From NCBI RefSeq assembly GCF_025567285.1, contig NZ_JAOQJT010000002.1, positions 248,001 through 312,000 on the forward strand: DNA of 64,000 nucleotides. The letters run 5' to 3'. The position numbers and the translations under genes were made by a program. The notes beneath the pieces were generated by a model. It was not told where the DNA came from and did not search any database. It was given only the letters and a program-made list of their open reading frames with translations. Shown here one piece after another: positions 1 to 9,200 of this stretch. The first letter of the stretch is position 1; every line of letters starts with the position of its first letter. This DNA comes from Coprococcus aceti (lineage in GTDB: Bacteria > Bacillota > Clostridia > Lachnospirales > Lachnospiraceae).

Positions 1-851
1 ATTCGGTCGTTAAATCTACATCCGATGGAGAAAAGTACATCGCTCTCCATGATAGCTTTGTTGGATGCCAAGTTACCATGCATACCGATGTTACCTACAT
101 ACAGTGGATGATCTGTAGGTATCGCACCTTTTCCCATGATGGTTGTGACTACAGGGATACCTGTCTTCTCCGCAAGCTGCTGCATCTCTTTTCTTGCATG
201 GGCGATATTTACACCACCGCCACAAAGGAACACAGGCTTCTTTGCATTCTTAAGCTCCGCAAGGGCTCTCTTGATCTGTCCGACATGTACGCCCTCTGAA
301 GGCTTGTAACCTCTGATATTTACCTCTGATGGATACTCGTCACTTCCCATGGCAAGCTGTATATCCTTAGGAATATCAACAACTACAGGACCCGGCTTTC
401 CGGTTCTTGCTATGTAAAAAGCATTTTTAATGATCCTTGCAAGATCCTCTCTCTTTCTTACTGTGACTGCGTACTTGCATATGCTTCTTGTGATCCCTAC
501 TATGTCAACCTCCTGAAAAGCATCATTTCCAATAAGGTTCAACGGAACCTGTCCTGTAAAACATACCAGTGGCACACTGTCGTAGTTGGCTGTGGCAATT
601 CCTGTTACAAGGTTTGTCGCACCTGGACCGCTTGTTACCAGACACACTCCAACTCTTCCTGTTGAACGTGCATATCCGTCCGCTGCATGAACAAGTGCCT
701 GCTCGTGTCTTGGAAGTATCATATCAATACCTTCTGCATCATACAACGCATCAAACAGGTCTATCGCTGTTCCACCAGGGTATGCGAACAGAGTGTCTAC
801 TCCCTCTTCCTGCAACGCTTTTACAAACATCTTTGCTCCATTGATCTCCAT
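1..851 (-). CDS. ilvB: Acetolactate synthase large subunit, N-terminal part (runs off the window)
   Basis: ThDP-dependent condensation of two pyruvates, or pyruvate plus 2-oxobutyrate, as the first common step of branched-chain amino acid synthesis. About 283 of the usual 550-570 residues are present; the C-terminal half with the ThDP pyrophosphate-binding motif lies outside. The N-terminal ThDP domain is clear: a YPGG motif near residue 25, the conserved catalytic Glu in PRHEQ near 48, and a GPGATN motif near 75. The central domain begins around residue 190 and the last visible residues are GCRFNDR. The start has a CAGGAGG site a few bases upstream. The gene sits directly behind a T-box leader with a terminator, so it is controlled by tRNA charging. 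AlsS-type catabolic enzymes are related, but the T-box context favours the biosynthetic form. Confidence 0.95.
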   Translation of the reverse strand, partial: MEINGAKMFVKALQEEGVDTLFAYPGGTAIDLFDALYDAEGIDMILPRHEQALVHAADGYARSTGRVGVCLVTSGPGATNLVTGIATANYDSVPLVCFTGQVPLNLIGNDAFQEVDIVGITRSICKYAVTVRKREDLARIIKNAFYIARTGKPGPVVVDIPKDIQLAMGSDEYPSEVNIRGYKPSEGVHVGQIKRALAELKNAKKPVFLCGGGVNIAHARKEMQQLAEKTGIPVVTTIMGKGAIPTDHPLYVGNIGMHGNLASNKAIMESDVLFSIGCRFNDR

Positions 852-904
852 ATCTTATACCTCCTGTAAAGTTCATGATAATCTAAACTTACGCCTCGGG
901 ATGT

Positions 905-1271
905 ATATATGCACCCCTTGCATAGAAAAAGCCCTAAGCGCAACTGTTTTACGCTTAGGGCGAATATGTTCATATCCGTGGTACCACCTAAATTCAGACA
1001 AATGTCTGCACTTATCAGATACTATAATAAATTATCACTGTAATCATTATTAATATCTTATTCCTGTAACGGGGAAAACCGTTGAAACCTACTCGACAAC
1101 AGCCGACAAATATGTATGCTGCAATCTTTCAATCCACTGCTCGAAGGCTACCTTCCACACATTCCTGATGAAGACTCTCACCACCGTCTTCTCTCTGTTG
1201 ATCGGGAGATACATGTACTCCTCCTCGTCATAGCATTTGACTATTTCCCGGTCGTTTTACGACCCTTAGAT
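905..1271 (-). promoter_or_regulatory. T-box riboswitch leader of ilvB
   Basis: Read on the minus strand, the landmarks come in the canonical order. The K-turn motif GACGAGGAGGAGTA is at 1229-1216, AGAGAG at 1196-1191, and the apical GGTGGTGAGA at 1185-1176. The T-box sequence AATTTAGGTGGTACCACG is at 994-977, followed by an intrinsic terminator at 961-926. The probable specifier side of the Stem I loop is GAAGGTAGCC at 1155-1146. By alignment with the usual GAA-N-codon arrangement this reads GTA (Val), which suits ilvB, but the register is my inference. Uncharged tRNA would stabilise the antiterminator and allow ilvB transcription. Confidence 0.92.
926..961 (-). terminator. Terminator arm of the T-box
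   Basis: A 10-bp stem CGCTTAGGGC/GCCCTAAGCG with an 11-nt loop, followed on the minus strand by a run of five T. It starts 15 nt after the T-box sequence, as expected for a transcriptional T-box switch. Confidence 0.93.
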
Positions 1272-1277
1272 GTGATT

Positions 1278-1306
1278 ATTTTATCATTAACATGAAGATG
1301 TGTCAA
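1278..1306 (-). promoter_or_regulatory. Promoter of the T-box/ilvB transcript
   Basis: Minus-strand -35 TTGACA (1306-1301), a 17-bp spacer, then -10 TAAAAT (1283-1278). The expected start is near 1271, just before the T-box Stem I. The -35 box begins 9 bp after the end of the GNAT gene. Confidence 0.8.
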
Positions 1307-1314
1307 CGATTCTT

Positions 1315-2625
1315 TTACTTGCCCGCCAGCAGTTCAAACCAAAATACATCGTATCCCGCTGCAGCGGCAACTCTCTGGGAGGCTATATGGGACATGCCAG
1401 TGCCATAATATGGTATCCTGCCACATCTGAGTATATCCATAGTGAGTTCAGATACCAGCGATGTACCCACATGCCTTCCCTCAGCATCTTGAACAACATT
1501 TATACCAATCTGCCAGAAGTCGTCACTGTCAGCGCTTGCGCCAGCCATACCAATAATCTCACCATCTGATACAGCAGCCACAGCCAGCACATCAGGAGTG
1601 TTATCATCAAAGCAAAATGCTTCATTCCATCTGTCATCTCCTTTGAATTGCAGGATCTCATCCCCCGTATACCTGACAAGGTTAAAATCTTCTTTAAACT
1701 TCGAATCAATCAGTTTATCTGTAGTATCTTTTCTCACTGCCTGTTCGCTCAGTTCCGTCGGAAGGTAAAATGGGTGGGCAGATTTCAATTTACATCCGTA
1801 GCTGGAAAGAATACTGTCAAGCTCACGAAATTTCTCTATATCCATGAACCATTTGCCAGATGCATTCTCATAGCGTTTTCTGCATTCATCTACAATCTCT
1901 CTACGACCGGTAAATAACAGCTTGCCATTTACCACAGCTATTTTGAGTGGGCACTTTTCCTGTCCTTTGAACCGTCTTTGTCCTTCTATCTGTCTGTATT
2001 CAGAAAATATATTGTCACTGGAATATATATCAGCCGCATCACAGCAGTAATCCCTGGCCAGCTGATCATACAGTGAATTCTTCATCTTTCCAGACAGCCA
2101 ATGTTTTCTCGTCATAATATTCGTATGTCCTATCCGGATTTCATTCAAAAGAGGCACATCCACTTCATCACAGGTATGATGAAACACAAATCCAAGCTTT
2201 TCCTGTACTATGCGGGACTTGGAATTGCCATCGTAGTAACCGCACCATATTGTTCTCATGCCCAGATCAAGAAATCCATGTTCTATGAGTCTCCTGGCCG
2301 CCTCCGGTGCGTATTCGTTGCCCCAGTGAGGCTTTCCTATCCAGTATCCGAGTTCACATTCGTCATCGCGGTCTGTCATATCTGTCCTTCCGTTTAACAG
2401 TAATTCAATGGCTCCGACAACCAGGCCGCTGTCCTTCAGACACACAGCATAACACTCCGGCCCATTAAATACATTCCGTATCACATCAAGGCTGTACTCC
2501 CTGCTCTCATGCACTGGCCAGCCAGCTATAGGTCCCACATCAGGGTCACTTGCATATTCAAATAATATATCTGCGTCACTCTCCTGCCAGTGACGTAATA
2601 TTAACCTATTAGTTTCTAAAATCAA
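1315..2625 (-). CDS. Two-domain GNAT acetyltransferase fusion
   Basis: A 436-aa protein that looks like two complete GNAT units in tandem. Residues 1-180 are RimJ/RimL-like: it opens with LETNRLILRHW, has the GYWIGKPHWGNEYAPEA acetyl-CoA region, and ends its fold with the Tyr/Asn-rich GYYDGNSKSRIVQEKLGF motif typical of protein-N-terminal or ribosomal protein acetyltransferases. Residues 190-436 hold a linker and a second GNAT. In that part ADSDDFWQIGINVVQDAEGRHVGTSL is the acetyl-CoA-binding beta4-alpha3 segment, and the domain closes with AAAAGYDVFWFEL. Start: TTG at 2625, because AAAGGGGA lies 8 nt upstream and no ATG fits. Substrates cannot be read from the sequence. It stands alone between the MATE exporter and the T-box promoter. 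Confidence 0.85.
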   Translation of the reverse strand: MILETNRLILRHWQESDADILFEYASDPDVGPIAGWPVHESREYSLDVIRNVFNGPECYAVCLKDSGLVVGAIELLLNGRTDMTDRDDECELGYWIGKPHWGNEYAPEAARRLIEHGFLDLGMRTIWCGYYDGNSKSRIVQEKLGFVFHHTCDEVDVPLLNEIRIGHTNIMTRKHWLSGKMKNSLYDQLARDYCCDAADIYSSDNIFSEYRQIEGQRRFKGQEKCPLKIAVVNGKLLFTGRREIVDECRKRYENASGKWFMDIEKFRELDSILSSYGCKLKSAHPFYLPTELSEQAVRKDTTDKLIDSKFKEDFNLVRYTGDEILQFKGDDRWNEAFCFDDNTPDVLAVAAVSDGEIIGMAGASADSDDFWQIGINVVQDAEGRHVGTSLVSELTMDILRCGRIPYYGTGMSHIASQRVAAAAGYDVFWFELLAGK

Positions 2626-2734
2626 ATCATATATCCCCTTTCATATAAGACTTTCTTTTTCTGATACGTCTATTCTAAATTATATATGCCACTGAATGTC
2701 GCACCCACTGTTTAGCTAATTCAGCCTTTTTACC

Positions 2735-4090
2735 TCAGTCTGTGCTTTCCCAGTTTTTCACTATCCTCAGATATTTGCCGAGATTGATAAAAGATCTAAC
2801 GATCTCGTCCACTATGACTGCAAGAAAGACACCTGCTATTCCAAGCTTAAGGACAAACACGAACAAAAGTGCCACAGAAACCACCCACAACGTGCCAAAC
2901 AACTGTGTTATGAGCATCCATATCGTGTTGCCACTGCCCCTGATCGCATTGCCAACAACTATGTTTGCTGATTTTGCGAAAAGATTGATGCTGATAAAGA
3001 TCAGATATATCCCACACGATGCAATTATACTCTTGTCGTTGGTGAAAAGTGATATGATCTGCTGTGGAAACGCAAGACAGACACCGAGTGTGATGATTCC
3101 AACTACTATACACAAGCCATACGCACAGACACATACACCCTTGTATTTACCCAGATCATTGTTTCCTTTTGCCTCACCGGTTAGTGTCATTGTACCGTTT
3201 CCTATCGCTCCAATGATGACAACCGCCAGGACTTCAACACTGAATATGATGGAATAAATTCCGGCAGCCATCTCATTTATGGCGTTGAGAATCCTTATAA
3301 GCAGCAGATTGCCAAGATTCCATGCAAAATCCTCAAGAGCTGTGTTCACTCCCAGCTTTGCCGACAAAAGATACGGCTTTATATGTGCCTTTACTACCCA
3401 TTTCATAGATGGTTTAGTGTTAAGTTTCTTGCTTGATACCACGAATATCACTGCAAATATAAGTCCAGAGTACTCCGCTATTGTAGTCGCTATGGCTGCA
3501 CCCTTTATCCCCATGGCCGGAAGTCCGAATCTTCCAAATATCATGATCCAGTCGAGGAATATATTGACTCCCGACCTTATTATTCCATATATGACAAGCG
3601 GCTTTGTATAATTAGACGTCTGAAGTATTACACTGAAAGTACCGCCAAGTCCTGTTATCAGAAATACGGGCGCATAATACCTGGAATAATCAAGACACAT
3701 CGGCATCAGGCCATCTGACACACCCATGAGTCTGAATACAAATTCAGCGCAGAATGTCCAGAAGAAAAATAACAGTATCGGTATGATATTATTGTATTTC
3801 ACCATGGCACCGGAGTATTCCTCTATGTGTTCGGTATCTCCTGCACCAACACCCTGACTTATCAGTATAGACGCTCCTGTCACGATGGAGAAACAGAACG
3901 ACATGGTGGTCCACATCGGTGAAGTCACATTGCCAAGTGCGCTCATGTACATGCTGTTTACGTGTCCTAAAAATATTCTGTCTATAAGCATCTGAAGCTG
4001 CGATATAAGATTGCTCAGCATGATTGGAACCGCGATGTTTAAAAGTCCCGGAAGGTATTTTTTGTTAGTCTTTATTAAAGTGTTTTTCAT
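2735..4090 (-). CDS. MATE-family multidrug/sodium antiporter
   Basis: A polytopic inner-membrane exporter of about 451 aa, the usual MATE length, with twelve hydrophobic segments in two six-helix halves. Family hallmarks are the N-terminal IAVPIMLSNLISQLQMLIDRIFLG segment and the mid-protein repeat beginning LGVNTALEDFAWNLGNLLLIRILN. It exports organic cations or other small molecules in exchange for Na+ or H+; the substrate is unknown. Start: ATG at 4090 (MKNTLIKTNKK). An upstream in-frame TTG at 4132 has no ribosome site. The gene is transcribed away from asnB. Confidence 0.88.
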   Translation of the reverse strand: MKNTLIKTNKKYLPGLLNIAVPIMLSNLISQLQMLIDRIFLGHVNSMYMSALGNVTSPMWTTMSFCFSIVTGASILISQGVGAGDTEHIEEYSGAMVKYNNIIPILLFFFWTFCAEFVFRLMGVSDGLMPMCLDYSRYYAPVFLITGLGGTFSVILQTSNYTKPLVIYGIIRSGVNIFLDWIMIFGRFGLPAMGIKGAAIATTIAEYSGLIFAVIFVVSSKKLNTKPSMKWVVKAHIKPYLLSAKLGVNTALEDFAWNLGNLLLIRILNAINEMAAGIYSIIFSVEVLAVVIIGAIGNGTMTLTGEAKGNNDLGKYKGVCVCAYGLCIVVGIITLGVCLAFPQQIISLFTNDKSIIASCGIYLIFISINLFAKSANIVVGNAIRGSGNTIWMLITQLFGTLWVVSVALLFVFVLKLGIAGVFLAVIVDEIVRSFINLGKYLRIVKNWESTD

Positions 4091-4213
4091 TGCAGTATTT
4101 CTCTTTCTATTATCAATATTTTGTAGGTTCAAATGTCATGATGCTTATTGCCGATTTTGTGTTCATACTCACCGAAAACAAATATGATACATTATATCAA
4201 TACTTAACATATC

Positions 4214-4241
4214 TTGCATCAAACTTATAGTATTATATAAA
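4214..4241 (+). promoter_or_regulatory. Possible promoter of asnB
   Basis: TTGCAT (4214-4219), a 16-bp spacer, then TATAAA (4236-4241), 60 nt before the asnB start in a very AT-rich gap. It is a plausible sigma-A promoter, but similar AT-rich matches nearby cannot be excluded. Confidence 0.4.
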
Positions 4242-4300
4242 AGTTCTATAAAATCAACTCCCCAATATAATATATAGATACCACAAAAAGAGGTAAATAT

Positions 4301-6157
4301 ATGTGTTCCATCGCAGGATTCTATAACTCCAACAGGATTTTCAATACCGAACATGAACGATACTCATACATATTGAACGACATGAATAAGGCACTTGCTC
4401 ACAGAGGTCCGGATGCACAAAATACAGTGCTGTCATCGCACTGTGGAATGGCACACACAAGACTTTCCATACGTGACGTAGCAAGAGGCGAACAGCCTAT
4501 GAAAAAGGTCATCGGCGAAAATACTATATACATAGTGTACAACGGCGAGATCTACAACACAAAGGAACTGAAATCGGAGCTGCTCGCCCTTGGATATACA
4601 TTTGATACAACTTCGGACACAGAGGTTATTCTCAACTGTTTTCTTCACTTCGGTCCCGATTTTGTTCACAGGCTGAACGGAATATTTGCATTTGCGATAT
4701 ATGACGAACATATCCAGACCATATATCTGTACAGGGATCACTTCGGTGTGAAGCCGCTGTACTACTCAGTAACTGATGACGGAACACTTGTCTTCGCCTC
4801 AGAGATCAAAGGACTGCTCTACTATCCAGGTATAAGGCCTGTCATTGATGCACGGGGACTATGTGAGGTGTTCGGAATCGGGCCGTCCAAGACTCCAGGC
4901 TGTGGAGTATTTCAGAATATAGACGAAGTAAAGCCGGGACATTTCATGAAATTCTCACCCTACGGAATGACAGACTTCACATATTACCGCATAACCAGCA
5001 ATCCTCACACTGACAGCTATGAAGACACTGTGGAAAAAGTCCGTTATCTTGTCAAGGACAGTATAGAGAGACAGATCGTATCGGATGTGCCTGTATGTAC
5101 ATTTCTCTCGGGGGGCATCGACTCATCAATCGTCAGCAGCGTATGCGCCGCAAAACTCAGGGAGCAAGGGAAAAAGCTGCACACTTTCTCATTTGATTTC
5201 AAAGATAATTCTAAATATTTCAAGTCAAATGCATTCCAGCCGGAGCAGGATCGACCATATGTAGATATGATGGTAGCCCACATAGGTTCAGACCACACAT
5301 ATCTCACCTGCAATTACAGTGATCTTGCAGACTATCTGTATACTTCCGTGGAATCAAGGGATATGCCGACCATGGCGGACGTGGATTCATCACTTCTGTA
5401 CTTCTGTTCATTGGTGGCAAAGGAATACAAAGTTGTACTAACAGGGGAATGCGCGGATGAGATATTTGGAGGATACCCATGGTTCTACAGAGAAGAACTG
5501 CTTTCATCTGATACATTCCCATGGATGAAGGATCTGTCGCCAAGGCTCTCAGTACTGTCGCCGGACATCATAGATAGTCTTGATATACCGGGATATGTGT
5601 CATCACTATACAATTCTCTCCTGTCCGAGATCAATCTTCTTCCGGGGGAATCCGATACAGAAAAGCGGCGCAGGCAGATATCTTATCTGAATATCAGGAT
5701 GTTCATGCAGACATTGCTTGACCGAATGGACAGAACAAGCATGGCAAGCGGACTTGAGGCGAGAGTTCCATTTGCAGATCCACGAATACTTGATTATGTG
5801 TTCAATGTTCCATGGGAGTACAAATATTCCGAAGGCTGTGAGAAAAAGCTTCTCAGAGAGGCCATGAAGGATTATGTTCCGCACGAAATCATGTACAGAA
5901 AGAAAAGCCCTTATCCAAAGTCATATGACCCTCATTATGAACAGGAGCTTGCAAAGAGGCTTCTCTGCGTGCTAAATGATCCGGAAAGTCCTCTTCTGCC
6001 TCTCATCGACAGAGAATATGTGAAAAACTTCATAAACGCGCCAAAGGATTACGGCAGGCCGTGGTTCGGTCAGCTCATGGCAGGACCTCAGATGATGGCA
6101 TATCTTCTTCAGATTGATCACTGGCTGAGAAAATATGCTATTGTCCTTGACATATAA
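4301..6157 (+). CDS. asnB: Asparagine synthase (glutamine-hydrolysing)
   Basis: Converts Asp, Gln and ATP to Asn and Glu. The N-terminal Ntn-type glutaminase domain starts with MCSIAGF, so Cys2 is the nucleophile after Met removal. RHRGPDA-like and YNGEIYN motifs follow, and GVKPLYY closes the domain near residue 150. The synthetase domain has the ATP pyrophosphatase P-loop SGGIDSS near residue 270, GECADEIFGGYPW near 385, and the RMDRTSMASGLEARVPF segment near 475. Length 618 aa is normal for the class. The ribosome site AAGAGG lies 8 nt before the ATG. It is monocistronic, with a bidirectional terminator right after the stop. It is one of the few plus-strand genes here. Confidence 0.96.
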   Translation: MCSIAGFYNSNRIFNTEHERYSYILNDMNKALAHRGPDAQNTVLSSHCGMAHTRLSIRDVARGEQPMKKVIGENTIYIVYNGEIYNTKELKSELLALGYTFDTTSDTEVILNCFLHFGPDFVHRLNGIFAFAIYDEHIQTIYLYRDHFGVKPLYYSVTDDGTLVFASEIKGLLYYPGIRPVIDARGLCEVFGIGPSKTPGCGVFQNIDEVKPGHFMKFSPYGMTDFTYYRITSNPHTDSYEDTVEKVRYLVKDSIERQIVSDVPVCTFLSGGIDSSIVSSVCAAKLREQGKKLHTFSFDFKDNSKYFKSNAFQPEQDRPYVDMMVAHIGSDHTYLTCNYSDLADYLYTSVESRDMPTMADVDSSLLYFCSLVAKEYKVVLTGECADEIFGGYPWFYREELLSSDTFPWMKDLSPRLSVLSPDIIDSLDIPGYVSSLYNSLLSEINLLPGESDTEKRRRQISYLNIRMFMQTLLDRMDRTSMASGLEARVPFADPRILDYVFNVPWEYKYSEGCEKKLLREAMKDYVPHEIMYRKKSPYPKSYDPHYEQELAKRLLCVLNDPESPLLPLIDREYVKNFINAPKDYGRPWFGQLMAGPQMMAYLLQIDHWLRKYAIVLDI

Positions 6158-6243
6158 AAAGACTTCCAGACTTCTGTATACATGCGGCGTATCGAAAATG
6201 GCGAATACGCTGCATGTACAAGAGTTCTGAAAGTCTTGTTTTT
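6156..6243. terminator. Bidirectional terminator between asnB and the GLUG surface protein gene
   Basis: A long imperfect hairpin with outer arms AAAAAGACTT/AAGTCTTGTTTTT and an inner arm CATGCGGCGTATCG/CGAATACGCTGCATG. T-runs occur on both strands, so it can end asnB (+) and the convergent surface-protein gene (-). Confidence 0.85.
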
Positions 6244-6263
6244 ACAGGCAATTTATATATTTG

Positions 6264-9200
6264 TTATTTATAGATTGCTTTCGCAGAAGGACTGCCCTTC
6301 TTTATCAGTTTCTTGTATGCTGTGGCCTTATTCCTAGGTACTGCAAATGTAATTTTGCTGTATGTTCCACTGAAGGCTTTTGCGCCAACGCTCTTGAGCT
6401 TAGCTGACTTTATCGTCATCTTCTTAAGGTTTTTGCATGATAAAAATGCGTTTGCCCCTATGCTTGTCACATTGTTGCCGATAGTGACATTCTTAAGAGC
6501 AGTGTATCTGCTGAATGCATTTGCGCTTACAGATGTTATCTTAAACCTTACATCACCTATAACTACAGTGTCTGCGATGGTCAGTGATGCAAATCTTTTA
6601 TCTGACCTTGAGTACGTTGTTCCGGCAATTGCAACTGTTCCTGTGCCGTCTGCCTTTGCTCCGGTTATTGTGTACCTGAACTTTCCAACTGTATATGTCT
6701 TTCCCTTAGCAGCCTTTACTATGGCAAATGTCTTTGTTATTTTACCAGAATATGCATTCTTACCACATATTGTCACACTTGCCTTGCCCACCGCTTTGTT
6801 CTTGCTGTAGGTGACAGTGTAATCCTTGTTCAGTCTGAGCGTCTTTGTGCCAGCCTTGACAACAAGCGATCTCTGGGTGTGCGCTCTTCCATTGTAGATC
6901 TTGTTCTCTATTCCGGAAACCGTGATCTTGCTTGTCTTTTTGCTTATATCAGTTGTTGCAAGTTTGGCAATACTTGCTGTTTTCGCAGCCTTGCACACGG
7001 TACATGTGTATGTCCTCACACCGGCTGCTGTGTATGTAGGTTTCTTTGTTACCCTGCCGGAATTCCACTTATGTCCAAGTTCCTTTACACACACACCTGT
7101 GCTCATGACATCGCCGCAGACTGAGCACTCTGTATGTCCTGTTCCTGCCTTTGTGCAGGTTGGAGCCTTCTCTCCTTTTAGTGTATACTTTACAGTCTTA
7201 CCATCTGAACATGGTGCTCTGTATATGGTTACCTTTAGCTCTGTGCTGTCATAGTTTTCCTTGTCATCGCCAGCGTATACAGCTGTTGCCACCACTGATC
7301 CGCCTGCCTTTATCGCAGTGGCTGTGTCAGCAGCAAGCCATACCCAGTCTCCCGGAAGTGCGATACTTCCAACGGTCTTATGTGTATTATCTACACTTAA
7401 CAGCAGATTCGGCATTGCAGCCTTGCTCACATTTACCGTGATCTCAATTTCTGCTGTGTTGTAATTCACACTGTCAGCCGGCGTAAATACAACGGTGTAC
7501 AGCGTCTTGTCACTGTCAGATACAAACGGCTTTAGAGAATCATCCTTCCATGCAAATGTTCCAAATATCTCAACCTTGTTAATACCGTCAAAATATGCTG
7601 TTCCTCCGTATAAAACAGACTTTGCAAGGCTGTCGCCATATGTTATTGCACTTGCTGTCGGCAGATCAGCTATGTTTACATTGGCCTTTAAGACATTTAC
7701 CTGAATAGTTCCCCTGATCGAATTGTAGTGTTTCTGGTCATCCGGGGTAAATACTACATCATAGTCTGTTACATCAACCACAGGAACTGTGGAATCGTCA
7801 GCCCAGCTCCATGTTCCGGTTATGTTTTCTCCTGAAACTCCGATTACGGCTCCGCCCGAAATGCTTGCTTCATTTAAGGTTTTGTGTGGATCGTAACTTA
7901 TCGGATCTGCCACCGGAAGTTCACTTATAACCGGATCAGCTTTAACTATATCGAATTCAGCCTTGCAGTTTATATCGTAATTTCCGCCCGTGGCATCCGT
8001 GATGGTTATCGTTGCTGTTCCAACTTCTGTGTTATCACTGTAAGATACTTCATATTCGCTTGAAGGAATGACTGTCTCACCGTCCATAAGAGCAAACTCA
8101 GGCTCTACCTTCTGTCCTGTGTATGTGTACTCAGGCTTAAGTCCGTCAAATGTTGGACTGCTGATCTTCTTTGGCTCAATGGTAAATGTCACGTTCTTTG
8201 TTCCTGAGTAAGCACCGATTCCTGTTACAATCGCAGTCGCTGTGCCAGCGTTGATATTGTCGGAATACGTTACATTATAATCTGAGCCTTCTTTTAGCTG
8301 TACAGAAAACATATTGTCCCAATTATAATATACCTTTACAGATGGTTTTAACTCACTTCCGGAGTAGATGATGTTTTTATTTTCATCTAACTCTGCATAT
8401 ACTTTATCGTTCAGCAATGCTCCAATTCTAAGCTTATTATCTTCTATACTTGTTGACAGATCAATTATAGAATCATCTGATGATGCGTTGAACCAATCTG
8501 ACTTTAACGCAATGCCATCACCTGCTACAGCATATGCAGCACCTTGTTGTACACCTATTCCATCCAGAACAATCGGAATAACATTATGAGGCTCTGCATT
8601 TATAATTATTTTTTCTCCGTATATTCCATACAAATATATTCCGTCATTGATTTTTATATCACTGTTGTTAAAGTATAATTTTATTGTTTCATCAGCTAGA
8701 ATTATCTTGTTTATATCTCCACCATTTAGTATCAATTGACCCATAGTATGTATCGTTCCCGAAATTTTTACATTACCAATTGTTACTGTTGAATCTTTTT
8801 TTATATCTAAATGACCTTTTACGTCTCCTCCCGTCTTAGAATCAATTATCGTTATTTTTCCGTTTTTTACATCAATATCATCTGTCTTATGTCCATTTAT
8901 GTCTATAGTAAAATCAGAATCGGGATTGTTTATATCAAGAGCTGTATTTGTATCTTCCATAACGGTGACAACACTGTCCGGCATGTTTTCGGCATAACTT
9001 ATTGCTTCTGGCAGTGAAACACAGGATATAGTCTCATCACCTTTTGTGACTGTCGCTGCAAGTTTCTCACCGCAGTATCTGCATATGCCATCCTCGAAGT
9101 TATGTTTGCCAAATACATCCTTTTTCTCATTGCTGTATGACACCGAGGCAATTTCAGATGAATCGTTACAGCCCATATAAGTTATGCTCTTATATACCTT

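Noticed and set aside
2742..3257. 171-aa plus-strand frame inside the MATE gene
   Set aside because: Antisense to a well-recognised transporter, with no start signals of its own.
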